DNA of 64,000 bases from Spirochaeta sp. UBA5339 (GCA_002408085.1 DHQL01000024.1:131813-195812); one strand, 5' to 3'; positions 42,815-52,660 are shown, counted from the stretch's first letter. Program-made: numbers and translations. Notes: generated by a model not told the origin, from the letters alone.

Positions 42815-43921
42815 TTAATCCGCGGAAAACTCATCCCTGATATCCCGGATTTTATCCAGATTATCAATAAATACCTCGACCAGGTCCGGATCAAAGTGTT
42901 TCCCCTTCTGTTCAGTCAGATAGGTTAGACACTCCTCTTCGGACCATGCCTTCTTGTAGGGGCGGTCACTGCTCAGGGCATCGAAAACATCGGCAATTGC
43001 GGTGATTCTGGCTTCGATGGAAATCTCATTGCCCTTCAGGCCGGCGGGGTAGCCGCTGCCGTCCCACTTCTCATGATGGTTCAGGGCTATATTGGCGGCA
43101 GTTGCAATAATCTGCTCCTGAAAGGCTGTCTTATCGATACTCTCTTCATGGATAAAACTTTTAAGGAAACGGTTTTCCGACAGAATGCTGAAACCGTAGC
43201 TGCAGTGTTGCTGCATCTCGGCCCACTCGGATTGAGTCAGTTTTCCCTCCTTCAGCAGGATATGATCCGGGATTCCGATTTTTCCGATATCATGTACAGG
43301 GGCAGCCAGCCGGATCAGGGTGACTCTGCTTTTATCCCATCCGAGACCTTTTGCCAGACATGCGGTGTACTCGGACACCCTGAGAAAGTGATTGCCCGTC
43401 TCAAAGTCCTTGAACTCTGCCGCCTGTGAGAGAATTCCGATAATTCTGCGTCTTGAAATATCCAGCAGCCTGTTCCGTACTTCCAGCTCTTCAGTCCTTT
43501 CCTGCACCAGTTCCTCAAGGTGCTCTTTGTACCGGCGGTTCTCTTTCAGGAGTATGGACTTTTCCATTACCTTTTTCAGGGTATGCTCAAGAATCTCAAG
43601 ATCCTGTATGGGTTTGATTAGATAGTCCCAGGCACCAAGGCGCAGGGCTTGAACCGCGTCGTCCATCCTGTTGGCTCCGGAAATAACAATCACCGGGACT
43701 TCCGGGTCCATCTCATTCACCGCGGCCAGAACTGCCAGTCCGTCGGCTTCAGGCATTTTCAGGTCTGTCAATACAATATCCGGCCTCTCTTTCAGAGCCG
43801 TTTCTATTCCGGCTCTGCCGTTTTCAGCGGTAAGGACATCATAATCGTTATCTTCAAGATAGAACTGAAGAACCTGCCTGAGGACAGGTTCATCGTCTAT
43901 TACCAGTACCTTATGTTTCAT
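42815..43921 (-). CDS. Response regulator with HD-GYP c-di-GMP phosphodiesterase domain
   Basis: 368 residues. Receiver domain (residues 1-120) with VIDDEPV, phospho-Asp in IVLTDLKMPEADG and Lys in LIKPIQD. A coiled coil leads to an HD-GYP domain with VHDIGKIGIPDHIL and HHEKWDGSGYP, so the active-site residues are intact. It hydrolyses c-di-GMP when its receiver is phosphorylated. It overlaps the kinase gene upstream by 11 bases, so the kinase is its likely partner. Confidence 0.93.
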   Translation of the reverse strand: MKHKVLVIDDEPVLRQVLQFYLEDNDYDVLTAENGRAGIETALKERPDIVLTDLKMPEADGLAVLAAVNEMDPEVPVIVISGANRMDDAVQALRLGAWDYLIKPIQDLEILEHTLKKVMEKSILLKENRRYKEHLEELVQERTEELEVRNRLLDISRRRIIGILSQAAEFKDFETGNHFLRVSEYTACLAKGLGWDKSRVTLIRLAAPVHDIGKIGIPDHILLKEGKLTQSEWAEMQQHCSYGFSILSENRFLKSFIHEESIDKTAFQEQIIATAANIALNHHEKWDGSGYPAGLKGNEISIEARITAIADVFDALSSDRPYKKAWSEEECLTYLTEQKGKHFDPDLVEVFIDNLDKIRDIRDEFSAD

Positions 43922-45227
43922 AATCTGACTCTCCAGGGTGATCTTTAAGCGGTAGCCGTATTTTTATGACTGCTCCCGAACCGGGAGGTGATGCAATAGT
44001 GATGGAACCCTTCAGATTCTGGGTGATAATAAAGTAGGCCACAGAGAGTCCAAGACCCGTAGCAGAACCGAATTCTTTTGTTGTATAAAAAGGGTCAAAG
44101 GCACGGGCTATAACCTTTTTATCCATACCGGAACCGTTGTCCCTGACTTCCAGATTGACCCAGCTGCTGTCCGAATAGAGGTGTATTTCTATACGGGGAT
44201 TCTCCAGCTGATGTACAGCCTGAGCGGCATTTTTTAGAACATTCAGCATAACCTGCTGGAATTGATCCGGTACGCACAGGATCGAGGGGATATTCTCTTC
44301 ATAATCCTTGATCAGCTCAATTGAGGTGAATCGGTACTTTATTTTAAGTTCAATGTCGGTTTTGGCCAGTTCCAGTGAGCTATCAATAAGGCGGGCCGGA
44401 TTGCAGCTGCTGAAGTCAGAATCCCCGGTGCGTGTAAAATCCAGCATGTTCTTCACTATTTCTGCTGCCCTGACTCCGGAATCGTTTATTGCCTGAAGTA
44501 TCTCTGGAATCCCTCTGGAATTCACATAGCTGATCAGGCCTGTCATGGATATCCCTGATACTTCTGCGGTTTTCAAGTTTGCCGGAAGATGAGGATCTGT
44601 AAGTCTTTTCTTCATCAGGTCAGCGCTTTGGATAATACCCGAAAGGGGATTGTTGATCTCATGGGCCAGCCCCGATGCCAGGCTGCCCACAGATCTCATC
44701 TTCTCGTTCTTAACTATATCCTCATCGAGCCGGGCCTTTTCGGTAATATCCCTTCCTTCGGCTATAAGCTGTACGATTTCTCCGGTTTCATTGAAAACGG
44801 GTTTTACCGTATAGTCCAGAAACAGGGGTCCTCCCCCCTTGCTGTGAAGTTCTACATACTTCCGGCTTGTTTTGCCTCCGGCTGCCTTCTTTACGGCGTC
44901 TTTGGTAATTGTGTGGAGCTTATGGTCATCGGGAAATCTGCTGGCTTCCCACAGCTGCAGCCCTCTGTAATCTTTAATATCATCCCTGATCAATGTCCGG
45001 GCGGTACTGTTTATCTCAATTATCCCTCCGTCAGGGGCCAGTATGGCGATAAACTGAAAGGAGTTGTTGAAACTTATCTGCAGCATTCGGTTGTATTTTT
45101 TCAGTTTATTAATGGTTCTCATCAGCCTTGCCAGGATAATAGTGGCAATAAAGCAGGAGACAGTGAGACAAATAATAAGGAGAAGATTTATATCAGTTTT
45201 CACAGCCGTTCTTTCGTCGAGGCTCAT
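43911..45227 (-). CDS. PAS-domain sensor histidine kinase
   Basis: 438 residues. One N-terminal membrane helix (about 12-35), a PAS domain (about 50-165), a HisKA domain with SGLAHEINNPLSGI carrying the phospho-His, and a HATPase domain with NAAQAVHQ, DNGSGMDKK and GLGLSVAYFI. Membrane-anchored with little periplasmic part, so the signal is probably cytoplasmic and read by PAS. It phosphorylates the overlapping HD-GYP response regulator. Confidence 0.92.
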   Translation of the reverse strand: MSLDERTAVKTDINLLLIICLTVSCFIATIILARLMRTINKLKKYNRMLQISFNNSFQFIAILAPDGGIIEINSTARTLIRDDIKDYRGLQLWEASRFPDDHKLHTITKDAVKKAAGGKTSRKYVELHSKGGGPLFLDYTVKPVFNETGEIVQLIAEGRDITEKARLDEDIVKNEKMRSVGSLASGLAHEINNPLSGIIQSADLMKKRLTDPHLPANLKTAEVSGISMTGLISYVNSRGIPEILQAINDSGVRAAEIVKNMLDFTRTGDSDFSSCNPARLIDSSLELAKTDIELKIKYRFTSIELIKDYEENIPSILCVPDQFQQVMLNVLKNAAQAVHQLENPRIEIHLYSDSSWVNLEVRDNGSGMDKKVIARAFDPFYTTKEFGSATGLGLSVAYFIITQNLKGSITIASPPGSGAVIKIRLPLKDHPGESDYET

Positions 45228-45402
45228 CCAGAGGGAGCCGCAGTCTCCTTTTTTTGCAGCAGTTTCTTAATTAATGATATTCTATAGTCAGGTATTTAAC
45301 AAAAGAAAATGATCGGCGGGGTATTTCCTGAGGGGGTTCTCTGATAACTTATTTTACAAGTACTCAATTATTGGTTAACTTGGAGCAAGACCAACTTCCG
45401 GG

Positions 45403-46821
45403 ATGTGTGGCATGAGTTTGGACAATTCTGGGGAAATCCCCATCAAATACTTTGTGAAAACACTGGCCAAACTGGGCATTTTTCTTCATAACTACGCTAC
45501 CGGTGAGTCCTTTACGAATGATCTGTGGAAATCCTGGGGCTACACCGAAGAGGAAATGGCTGATCAGAACTGGCTGGATCTGCTTCACCCGGAGGATGCG
45601 GCAAGAGTCGGTATGTCCATGAAAAAAATCACCAGTGGAGAGACCGATTTCTTTGATGAGATCTACCGTATCCGTACCCGCGGCGGTGAGTACCGCTGGC
45701 TCTACAGCTCAGGTGATTTTATCTCCAGGGAGGAGGACGGCAGTCCCGCCCTCTATATGGGTGCCGACCGGGATATCACAGACCTTAAACTCTATGAGAT
45801 GGAGCTTTCCGAGGCTCTTGAGAAGGCGGAGGAAAAGACTCTGCAGACCAAAGCCCTTATGGAAGCGGGAGCCGCTCTTACCTCCTCACTGGACCTCAAT
45901 AAAGCCATTGTTATGGTCCTTGAAAAGACCCGTCAGGTCATCTCATACGACAGTGCTTCTGTTCAGCTGCTGGAGGACGACCATCTGAAGATTCTGGGCG
46001 CCGAAGGATGGCCAGAGGATTTTCCCATAATGGATCATAAGATCCTTTTAAAAGACAAGACACCCCATAAAGAGATCCTCAAGTCGGGAAGGGCTGCTAT
46101 AGTAAATGATTTTTCCCACTATGATAAAAAGTATATGGATATGATGAAGGATGGAATCGGCTCCTGGATGGGAATCCCGCTGATTGCCGACGACAGGGTT
46201 ATGGGATTGCTCTCATGCAACAAAATTCCACCTGAGCGTTTCAGTGAAGAGGATCTGAATCTTGCCACAGGTATAGGGGGATTTATAGCCATCGCTCTCA
46301 GAAACGCCCTTCAGCATGAACAGATAAAGAAACTGGCCATAACCGACTCCCTGACAGGATTGAGAACCCGCCGCTGGTTTTATGAGCACGGAGAACAGCT
46401 GCTGGACCTTTCTGTCCGGTACGAAAGAAAACTGGCTGTTATGATGCTTGATCTTGATTACTTCAAAAGAGTTAACGACGACTTCGGGCACAAGGCGGGT
46501 GACAGGGTTCTTGTGGAAGTCGGTAAAATCCTTTTGCAGAACTCCCGCAAATCCGACCTGATCTGCCGTTACGGTGGAGAGGAGTTCGCTATGATGCTTC
46601 CTGAGACAGATAGTGAAGGCGCCGAAACAATTGCCGAGCGGATACGGGAGGGGGTCGAGAAACTGAATGTTTTTGATGTAAGCCGGCCTTTGACAATTTC
46701 CATCGGTATCAGCTACAGCGGCAGTTCCGGTGATGAGAGCATCGATCATCTGCTGGACAAGGCTGACAAGGCTCTCTATATGGCGAAAAACCGGGGCAGA
46801 AACTGCTGGATCAGTATCTAG
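45403..46821 (+). CDS. PAS-GAF-GGDEF diguanylate cyclase
   Basis: 472 residues. PAS_3 (residues about 35-130), GAF (about 155-300), GGDEF domain (about 305-470). The active site reads GGEEF at residues 391-395, and RKSD at 382-385 is a proper I-site five residues before it, so c-di-GMP synthesis with product inhibition is expected. No membrane helix: cytoplasmic. It is divergent from the kinase/HD-GYP pair that degrades the same messenger. The start at 45403 versus ATG 45412 is undecided; neither has a strong ribosome-binding site. Confidence 0.92.
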   Translation: MCGMSLDNSGEIPIKYFVKTLAKLGIFLHNYATGESFTNDLWKSWGYTEEEMADQNWLDLLHPEDAARVGMSMKKITSGETDFFDEIYRIRTRGGEYRWLYSSGDFISREEDGSPALYMGADRDITDLKLYEMELSEALEKAEEKTLQTKALMEAGAALTSSLDLNKAIVMVLEKTRQVISYDSASVQLLEDDHLKILGAEGWPEDFPIMDHKILLKDKTPHKEILKSGRAAIVNDFSHYDKKYMDMMKDGIGSWMGIPLIADDRVMGLLSCNKIPPERFSEEDLNLATGIGGFIAIALRNALQHEQIKKLAITDSLTGLRTRRWFYEHGEQLLDLSVRYERKLAVMMLDLDYFKRVNDDFGHKAGDRVLVEVGKILLQNSRKSDLICRYGGEEFAMMLPETDSEGAETIAERIREGVEKLNVFDVSRPLTISIGISYSGSSGDESIDHLLDKADKALYMAKNRGRNCWISI

Positions 46822-46835
46822 ATCCTCAGAGTTTT

Positions 46836-47486
46836 CTACAGGTGGAGATAAAAGCCCATAAAAAAGGCGATGCCTCCGGCCAGAACAAAGAGATGCCAGA
46901 TTACATGACTCATAGGCAGTTTTTTCCAGAGATAGAAAATAATCCCCACACTGTAGGAAACACCGCCGATTATAATCCATCTGATCAGCTCCCGGGGCAT
47001 GACGGCCTGCATAGGTTTAAAGGCGATTATCACAAGCCATCCCATTGGCAGGTAGAAGAGGTCTGAAAGGATATGTTTCTCTCTGAAAAACAGGGTTTTT
47101 GAAAGAATCCCCAGAAGGGCCATACCCCATATTGTACCGAAGAGACTCCATCCCCAGGCTCCTCCGATGCCCAGAAGGACAGCAGGGGTATAGGTTCCCG
47201 CTATAAGCAGATAGATGGCTGCCTGATCCACAATCCGGAAGACCCTGCTTGCCCGCGGCATGTCAGAGAACTGGTGGGTCAGGGCCGAGGATGTATACAA
47301 AAGGATCTGAAAGGCTCCGTAAAGGGCAAAGGAGACTACCGTAAGTGGGCCGCTGCCCTCTACCGCCGCCTTCTGAAGCAGAATTACCAGTCCCGCAATA
47401 CTAAGCCCCGCCCCTATGCCGTGGGTCAGGGAGTTGAGCTTCTCTTCTACACTGTGTTTTTCGATACTGTAAGCTGTCATCGTCAT
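46836..47486 (-). CDS. Hemolysin III/PAQR-family membrane protein (TrhA-like)
   Basis: 216 residues with seven membrane helices. HlyIII features include LNSLTHGIGAGLSIAGLVIL near the N-terminus, SSALTHQFS and HVIWHLFVLAGG near the C-terminus, which carry the conserved His of the family. TrhA relatives affect membrane lipid and energy homeostasis; cytolytic activity is not general. Located on its own between the cyclase and the ogt gene. Confidence 0.9.
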   Translation of the reverse strand: MTMTAYSIEKHSVEEKLNSLTHGIGAGLSIAGLVILLQKAAVEGSGPLTVVSFALYGAFQILLYTSSALTHQFSDMPRASRVFRIVDQAAIYLLIAGTYTPAVLLGIGGAWGWSLFGTIWGMALLGILSKTLFFREKHILSDLFYLPMGWLVIIAFKPMQAVMPRELIRWIIIGGVSYSVGIIFYLWKKLPMSHVIWHLFVLAGGIAFFMGFYLHL

Positions 47487-47575
47487 TCCACAATTCTACT
47501 GTCCCGAAGAGGACTGACGCTATGGTATAAAAGGACTAAAACGCCAGGTATTGCTTTCATCTGGTTAGAAGAGGG

Positions 47576-48103
47576 TTAAAAGAGCTCTCTCTGTTCCGGT
47601 AGAGTCTGCTCCAGATCCAGAAGCTTCTTCTTTGCCCCAAGTCCTCCCGCATACCCCCCGAGGTTTCCCTGTTTTCCGATTACCCTGTGACAGGGTATAA
47701 TAATGGAGATGCTATTGGCGCCGTTGGCAGAGGCTGCGGCCCTGACTGCCTCGGATGCGTCCATCCGCTCCGCCAGTTCAATATAGGAGATAGTCTCACC
47801 GTAGGCGATATTCTGAAGCTCCCTCCAGACTCTCTTCTGAAACTCAGTACCCGCAGGGAGCAGGGGAATGGTGAACTCTTTTCGGTCTCCCATAAAGTAC
47901 TCATTGAGCTGCCTTTCAGTCTCCCTGATGACCGGAGTGTCCCCCTCTTCAAAAGAGGCGTCCAGAATACGGCTGATCCGCCTGTCTACGGTCTCTCTCA
48001 TCTTTCTGTATTTCCAGTCACAGAGGCAGAGTCTCTCATCCATGGAACCAATAAGAAGAACTCCCGCAGGACTCTTGTACTCTCTGTAAAAAATGTTATT
48101 CAT
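47576..48103 (-). CDS. ogt: Methylated-DNA-protein cysteine methyltransferase
   Basis: 175 residues from ATG at 48103, with GGGAGG 9 bases upstream; an ATG at 48124 would place that site inside the gene. The acceptor is Cys138 in PCHRVIG, and the DNA-binding region has AYGETISYIELAERM. It removes O6-alkyl groups from guanine in a single-turnover suicide reaction. No Ada domain, so it is the Ogt type. Confidence 0.9.
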   Translation of the reverse strand: MNNIFYREYKSPAGVLLIGSMDERLCLCDWKYRKMRETVDRRISRILDASFEEGDTPVIRETERQLNEYFMGDRKEFTIPLLPAGTEFQKRVWRELQNIAYGETISYIELAERMDASEAVRAAASANGANSISIIIPCHRVIGKQGNLGGYAGGLGAKKKLLDLEQTLPEQRELF

Positions 48104-48253
48104 ACCTTTTTGCCTCCCCGTCATTCCTGTTCTGTAATTCTAGCCTGCCGGGACTGATTATTCCTGTGTAGATTGGGTGTCTTTTAACCAATTTACAGAC
48201 TTTTTTTAAATTCGGGGCTTGTGTAAAGGAGAAAGCTGATTTAATAAGTAGGG

Positions 48254-49555
48254 ATGGCAGAAATCAGTACACACAAGCATAAGAATTCCAGGGGCCTTTT
48301 CAGTACCCTTATCCATCTCAAGGGCAATCCGAGGGCCTGCGTCTATACGGAGCCCCTGTGGGGAATCCCCTTCAATCTCTATGCTCCCTTTGTGACGGTC
48401 TATATGTATGCCCTGGGTGTACTGGATACCCAGATCGGTCTTCTGTTAAGCATCGGTATGGTCTTTCAGGTGGGCGCCGCCATCCTGGGCGGAATCGTTA
48501 CGGACAAACTGGGGCGAAGGCTGACAACCATCATCTTCGACACCCTCTCATGGTCCATCCCCGCCCTGATCTGGGCCTTTGCCCAGAATTTCTGGTGGTT
48601 CCTTGCGGCCACGATGTTCAACAGTCTCTGGCAGATAACAAACAACTCCTGGAACTGTCTTCTTGTTGAGGACTGTGATGAGTCCATAATGGTCAATGTC
48701 TATACTTGGGTCCATATTTCGGGGCTGGTTGCTGTGTTCTTTGCCCCCATTTCTGCCTTCTTTGTGGAGCAGTTTTCCATGGTCAGGACCGTACGGGTTC
48801 TCTACCTGTTTACCTTTATCTCCATGACCGCCAAATTCATCATTCTCTTTCTGGCAACCACCGAGACCGAGGTGGGAATACGGAGAAAGAAGGAGACTGC
48901 CCATCTGAAGATGAGCTCACTCCTTCTGGAGTACGGCAGTGTGGTAAAAAGAATCCTGAAGGCTCCCCATACCCTGTTTCTGATAGCCTTTCTGGTTCTC
49001 TACAATATCGGAAGCATTGTAACAAGCAACTTCTTCGGTCTCTATATCACCATCAACCTGGGAATCGCCGATCACTTCCTTGCCATATTTCCCATGATCC
49101 GGGCGGCCATTATTCTGGGCTTTATGCTGCTCCTTCAGGACAGGTTCAACCGCTTTCCCTTTAAGAGAATGCTTGTGCTGGGACTGTTCCTCTTTATCAC
49201 TGCCAATATTCTGCTGATTACGGCCCCCGAGGCCAATATCCTCTATCTCTTCTCCTATGTTATAGCCGAGGCATTTGCCTTTACCCTGGTCAGTCCCCGC
49301 AGGGACTCACTTATGGTCTGGTTTGTGGACAAGGAGGAGCGTGCCCGGGTGAACGGAGTAATCTACGTTCTGATGATCGGCTTCTCCATCCCCTTCGGAT
49401 GGATCAGCGGCTATCTCTCCTCATTGAACAGAATTCTTCCCTTTGTTCTCAACATCGGTATCTATACCCTCTGTCTGCTCATGGTCTTAAGGACATCCTA
49501 TCTGGATGAACACAGCGAAACTGCAGAATCTGCCGAAGCGGTTCTGGAGAGCTGA
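48254..49555 (+). CDS. MFS transporter
   Basis: 433 residues with 12 membrane helices. The loop 2-3 region GGIVTDKLGRRLTTI is the major facilitator signature. The substrate is not evident; the set ALIWAFAQNFWWFLAATMFN and YVIAEAFAFTLVSPRRDSLM are typical of uncharacterised prokaryotic exporters. The gene stands alone between ogt and the sensor kinase. Confidence 0.85.
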   Translation: MAEISTHKHKNSRGLFSTLIHLKGNPRACVYTEPLWGIPFNLYAPFVTVYMYALGVLDTQIGLLLSIGMVFQVGAAILGGIVTDKLGRRLTTIIFDTLSWSIPALIWAFAQNFWWFLAATMFNSLWQITNNSWNCLLVEDCDESIMVNVYTWVHISGLVAVFFAPISAFFVEQFSMVRTVRVLYLFTFISMTAKFIILFLATTETEVGIRRKKETAHLKMSSLLLEYGSVVKRILKAPHTLFLIAFLVLYNIGSIVTSNFFGLYITINLGIADHFLAIFPMIRAAIILGFMLLLQDRFNRFPFKRMLVLGLFLFITANILLITAPEANILYLFSYVIAEAFAFTLVSPRRDSLMVWFVDKEERARVNGVIYVLMIGFSIPFGWISGYLSSLNRILPFVLNIGIYTLCLLMVLRTSYLDEHSETAESAEAVLES

Positions 49556-49615
49556 TGCTCTTTAAAGCAAATAAATAAGGAAAAAAGCCGGGCCAGCCAT
49601 TATTATTTATATGAT

Positions 49616-51319
49616 ATGTACAGGGTCCGGTTTATTTTTCTGATACACCTACTTATCTCCCCCCTCTGTCTTTATTCCCAGGTCGCTGATGCGGATGATC
49701 AGGTGATTCGTATCGGTATTGTACCGGACCACCCTCCCTTTCTGATGCTTAATGAGAGGGGAGAGCCCGACGGTTTCCATGTAGAACTCTATACAAGGAT
49801 TGTGGAAGAGTTCGGATATAAGCCGGAATTTATCGTAACTGATTTTTATAATATCCAGAGCGGGCTTCTGAACAATGAAATAGATATGTTTCCCGCCCTG
49901 ATCAGGCAGCCGGAGAGGGAAAATATCTTCTACTGGCCCGAAGAGCCGTCAGCCATCGGCTGGGGTCAGCTTTTTGTCAGAAACAGCACACAGCTTGAGT
50001 CCATTCTGGACCTTCAGTACAAGAAAATTGCAATCGTAAAAGATGAGGCTATGGGCCGGTACTTTGGCGGTTATATGGAGAGCCTTGGAATAACAGTTGA
50101 AACCGTTGTCTATGACAATGCGGATTCCATGATTGAGGCTGTAGTCAGCGGGGAGGCCTATGGCGGAGTCGCTCATAATACTCTCCTTCTTGGAAACCGG
50201 CGTATCAAGGGAACCGAGGTTATCTTTGAACCCTCCAGCGCCTATGCCACCTGTTCGGCTACCAATTTCAGGATGATTCCCCTTGTCGATCAGTTCAGCT
50301 CGCGATTGAGTGAACTGAAGAACGATCCCGGCTCCTACTACTGGACCCTTTATACCAGATGGACTTCTCCTGAATACAGTCTTCAGGAGGTTCTTCCCCG
50401 CTGGTTCTGGATACCCGTAAGCGCTGTAATTCTTCTTGTGGTTCTGCTTGTCTTCTTCTCCTGGTTCCTTAAGCTGAAGGTCAACAGGGCAACAAGGGAA
50501 CTTCAGCTTCTGAATGAATCCCTGGAGGAGAAGGTCAGCAGGCGGACGGCAGACCTTGAAAAGGCGGCTGCCAGACTGGCTGACTCGGAAAAGGCTTCCA
50601 TTACCATGAGGCTGGTGGGAGGCATCGCCCATGAGATAAACACTCCCATAGGTGTGGCGGTAACCGCTGTATCCCATCTCGAGAACGAGGTGGATAAACT
50701 GAAAGAGGCCTACAGCCGGGATGAGCTTACCTCAGAAAACTTCGAAACCTTCCTTAATGAGAGTGCCGAGGTCCTGTCCATGACCTCTGGAAACCTGAAA
50801 CGATCTGTTGAACTGATTACCAACTTCAGAGATGTCAATTCCGACCAGTCTATGAAGCAGAAACGGGAGATAGAGCTGAACACCTATATCAGGGGAATTG
50901 TGAAGTCGGTACAGCCCCAGTTCAAGAACACGGGAATCCGGATTCATCTGAATCTTGCAGAAAAAAGCGTCTTGACCTATCCCGATGTACTGATTCATAT
51001 TCTTCTCAACCTGATGCTCAACTCCCTGACCCACGGGTTCCGGGGAAGGAAGGACGGAGACATCTATATTACCGCCAGAGAGCAGAAGGGGCATGTGACA
51101 ATTATTCACAGCGATTCAGGACGGGGAATCGGTAAAGAGGCGGCGGAGCATATCTTCGAACCCTTCTATACCAGTAACCGGGAAGAGGGCAATACGGGAC
51201 TGGGATTGAGCATTGTCTACAATCTTGTTCAGGATATACTAAAAGGGACTATTGAGATGGACAGTCGGCCCGGAGTCTTTACCAAATTCACCATTGAGTA
51301 TGATCTGAATCCTAAATGA
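49616..51319 (+). CDS. Histidine kinase with periplasmic family 3 solute-binding domain
   Basis: 567 residues. Signal peptide/first helix at 1-22, then a periplasmic SBP_bac_3 domain (about 25-255) starting VIRIGIVPDHPPFLMLN, a membrane helix at about 265-290, a coiled coil, a HisKA-like region with GGIAHEINTPIGVAVTAVSH and HATPase with LNLMLNSLTHGF and GLGLSIVYNL. This is a direct ligand-sensing kinase, where the amino-acid-type binding domain is the sensor. No response regulator beside it; a SixA phosphatase is encoded 7 bases downstream on the other strand. Confidence 0.92.
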   Translation: MYRVRFIFLIHLLISPLCLYSQVADADDQVIRIGIVPDHPPFLMLNERGEPDGFHVELYTRIVEEFGYKPEFIVTDFYNIQSGLLNNEIDMFPALIRQPERENIFYWPEEPSAIGWGQLFVRNSTQLESILDLQYKKIAIVKDEAMGRYFGGYMESLGITVETVVYDNADSMIEAVVSGEAYGGVAHNTLLLGNRRIKGTEVIFEPSSAYATCSATNFRMIPLVDQFSSRLSELKNDPGSYYWTLYTRWTSPEYSLQEVLPRWFWIPVSAVILLVVLLVFFSWFLKLKVNRATRELQLLNESLEEKVSRRTADLEKAAARLADSEKASITMRLVGGIAHEINTPIGVAVTAVSHLENEVDKLKEAYSRDELTSENFETFLNESAEVLSMTSGNLKRSVELITNFRDVNSDQSMKQKREIELNTYIRGIVKSVQPQFKNTGIRIHLNLAEKSVLTYPDVLIHILLNLMLNSLTHGFRGRKDGDIYITAREQKGHVTIIHSDSGRGIGKEAAEHIFEPFYTSNREEGNTGLGLSIVYNLVQDILKGTIEMDSRPGVFTKFTIEYDLNPK

Positions 51320-51326
51320 ACCCTTC

Positions 51327-51800
51327 TCAGATGGATAGTATCTCCTTGGGCCTCAACACCAGGGCATTCTCCAGAGTAAAGCTGTCATCTTTTTTCGACA
51401 GCTCCAGAACTGCCGCGGCGCAGGTGGGCATGGAGGTCATCGTATCCATCAGACCGCTGACGGCATAGGACATTCCCGGATTGTGGCCGAAAAGAAAGAG
51501 ACAGTCCGTACTGTCCAGTTCCCTGAATGCCAGGGTCAGGATCTCCGAGGCAGAGGCCAGGTAGAGGGAACTCTTCTCCTCGGGAGGAGGGCACCCGAAG
51601 CTGTCCGCCATAAGCTGTGCCGTAGTCAGGGCTCTCAGGGCGGGACTCGTAATCATTCTACCGGGTACAATTCCGCGTTTTTTAAGTTCCTCGGCCATCA
51701 TGGGAGCATCCCGGAGGCCGCGTTTGTTCAGGGGCCGCATAAAATCTTCAGTGCCGCTGGTCCAGTCGGATTTACCATGGCGGATCAGTACAAGGGTCAT
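51327..51800 (-). CDS. sixA: SixA-type phosphohistidine phosphatase
   Basis: 157 residues. The histidine-phosphatase motif LIRHGKSDW contains the nucleophilic His8, and the second catalytic His is in LFLFGHNPGMS. SixA removes phosphate from phosphohistidine in HPt or kinase-type domains. It converges with the solute-binding histidine kinase, 7 bases apart. Start ATG at 51800 has GGAAGACC in front. Confidence 0.88.
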   Translation of the reverse strand: MTLVLIRHGKSDWTSGTEDFMRPLNKRGLRDAPMMAEELKKRGIVPGRMITSPALRALTTAQLMADSFGCPPPEEKSSLYLASASEILTLAFRELDSTDCLFLFGHNPGMSYAVSGLMDTMTSMPTCAAAVLELSKKDDSFTLENALVLRPKEILSI

Positions 51801-51894
51801 ATGGTCTTCCTTTCACTTGTCAGTTCAGTTTATAGAAGTATTTTAAGCCCTAAAAGCCTGTCTTGGAAATAATTAATCATAACTTCCTGCTGTA

Positions 51895-51921
51895 TTGACT
51901 CATTCGGGTGAACAATATAAT
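51895..51921 (+). promoter_or_regulatory. Promoter of rpsD
   Basis: TTGACT (51895-51900), 15-base spacer, TATAAT (51916-51921). The short spacer lowers confidence, but both boxes are strong. The leader (about 51928-51975) has a CGCTC/GAGCG hairpin that could serve autoregulation. Confidence 0.55.
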
Positions 51922-51975
51922 ATGTCGGGACGCTCTGTTGGAGCGACTAAAAAATATATCAGGAGATATAGAGTA

Positions 51976-52593
51976 ATGGCAAGAAATACCAAAGCAAAAG
52001 GTAAAATTGTCCGCCGCTTAGGTGTCAATATTTACGGTAACAGTAAATATGATAAATTACTTAAGAAAAAACCGCACGGACCCGGTCTTGAAAAAGGCAA
52101 AAGAGTCCGCAAAAAAGAAAGCGATTACGGTAGACAGCTTACTGAAAAACAGAAAATCAGATTTGCATACGGACTGAGTGAAAAGCAGTTCTTCAACCTG
52201 TTTGTAAAGGCAAAGAAACTGACCGGTCTGACTGGTGACAACATGATGATCCTTCTCGAAAGAAGACTCGACAACGTTGTTTACAGACTGGGAATGGCTA
52301 ATACAAGAGTACAGGCCAGACAGCTGGTAAGTCACGGACACGTTTACGTGAACGGACGCCGCTGTAACATCCCCTCAAGAACACTGAGAGAGGGTGATGA
52401 AGTAACTGTAAAAGACAGCGAAAAGAGCAAGAAGCTCGTTCGCGAATGTCTTGCAAAGAGCAACCAGCCCGTACCTGTATGGCTTACACTTTCTGAAGAC
52501 AACCTTAACGGTCGTGTAGAAAGAAGCCCCTACCGGACTGATATCTCATCTGTTGCCAACGAGCAGATGGTTGTTGAGTTCTACTCAAGATAA
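51976..52593 (+). CDS. rpsD: 30S ribosomal protein S4
   Basis: 205 residues from ATG at 51976 with AGGAG in ATCAGGAGATAT upstream; an in-frame extension to 51895 overlaps the promoter. S4 N-domain and S4 RNA-binding domain with ARQLVSHGHVYVNGRRCNIP. It binds 16S rRNA early in 30S assembly. It is monocistronic, outside the alpha operon, and ends with a strong terminator. No CXXC zinc motif is present. Confidence 0.97.
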   Translation: MARNTKAKGKIVRRLGVNIYGNSKYDKLLKKKPHGPGLEKGKRVRKKESDYGRQLTEKQKIRFAYGLSEKQFFNLFVKAKKLTGLTGDNMMILLERRLDNVVYRLGMANTRVQARQLVSHGHVYVNGRRCNIPSRTLREGDEVTVKDSEKSKKLVRECLAKSNQPVPVWLTLSEDNLNGRVERSPYRTDISSVANEQMVVEFYSR

Positions 52594-52629
52594 TCCATCC
52601 GATAATTTTCCGGAGCCTGGCTCCGGGAG

Positions 52630-52660
52630 AAAAACCGCCGGTACAGCCGGCGGTTTTTTT
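52630..52660 (+). terminator. Strong terminator of rpsD
   Basis: CCGCCGG (52635-52641) pairs with CCGGCGG (52647-52653), preceded by AAAAA and followed by seven T. A second GC-rich hairpin CCGGAGCC/GGCTCCGG lies just before it. Confidence 0.95.

Noticed and set aside
51895..51975. N-terminal extension of S4
   Set aside because: It runs through the promoter boxes; S4 proteins start MARNT/MARYT as at 51976.
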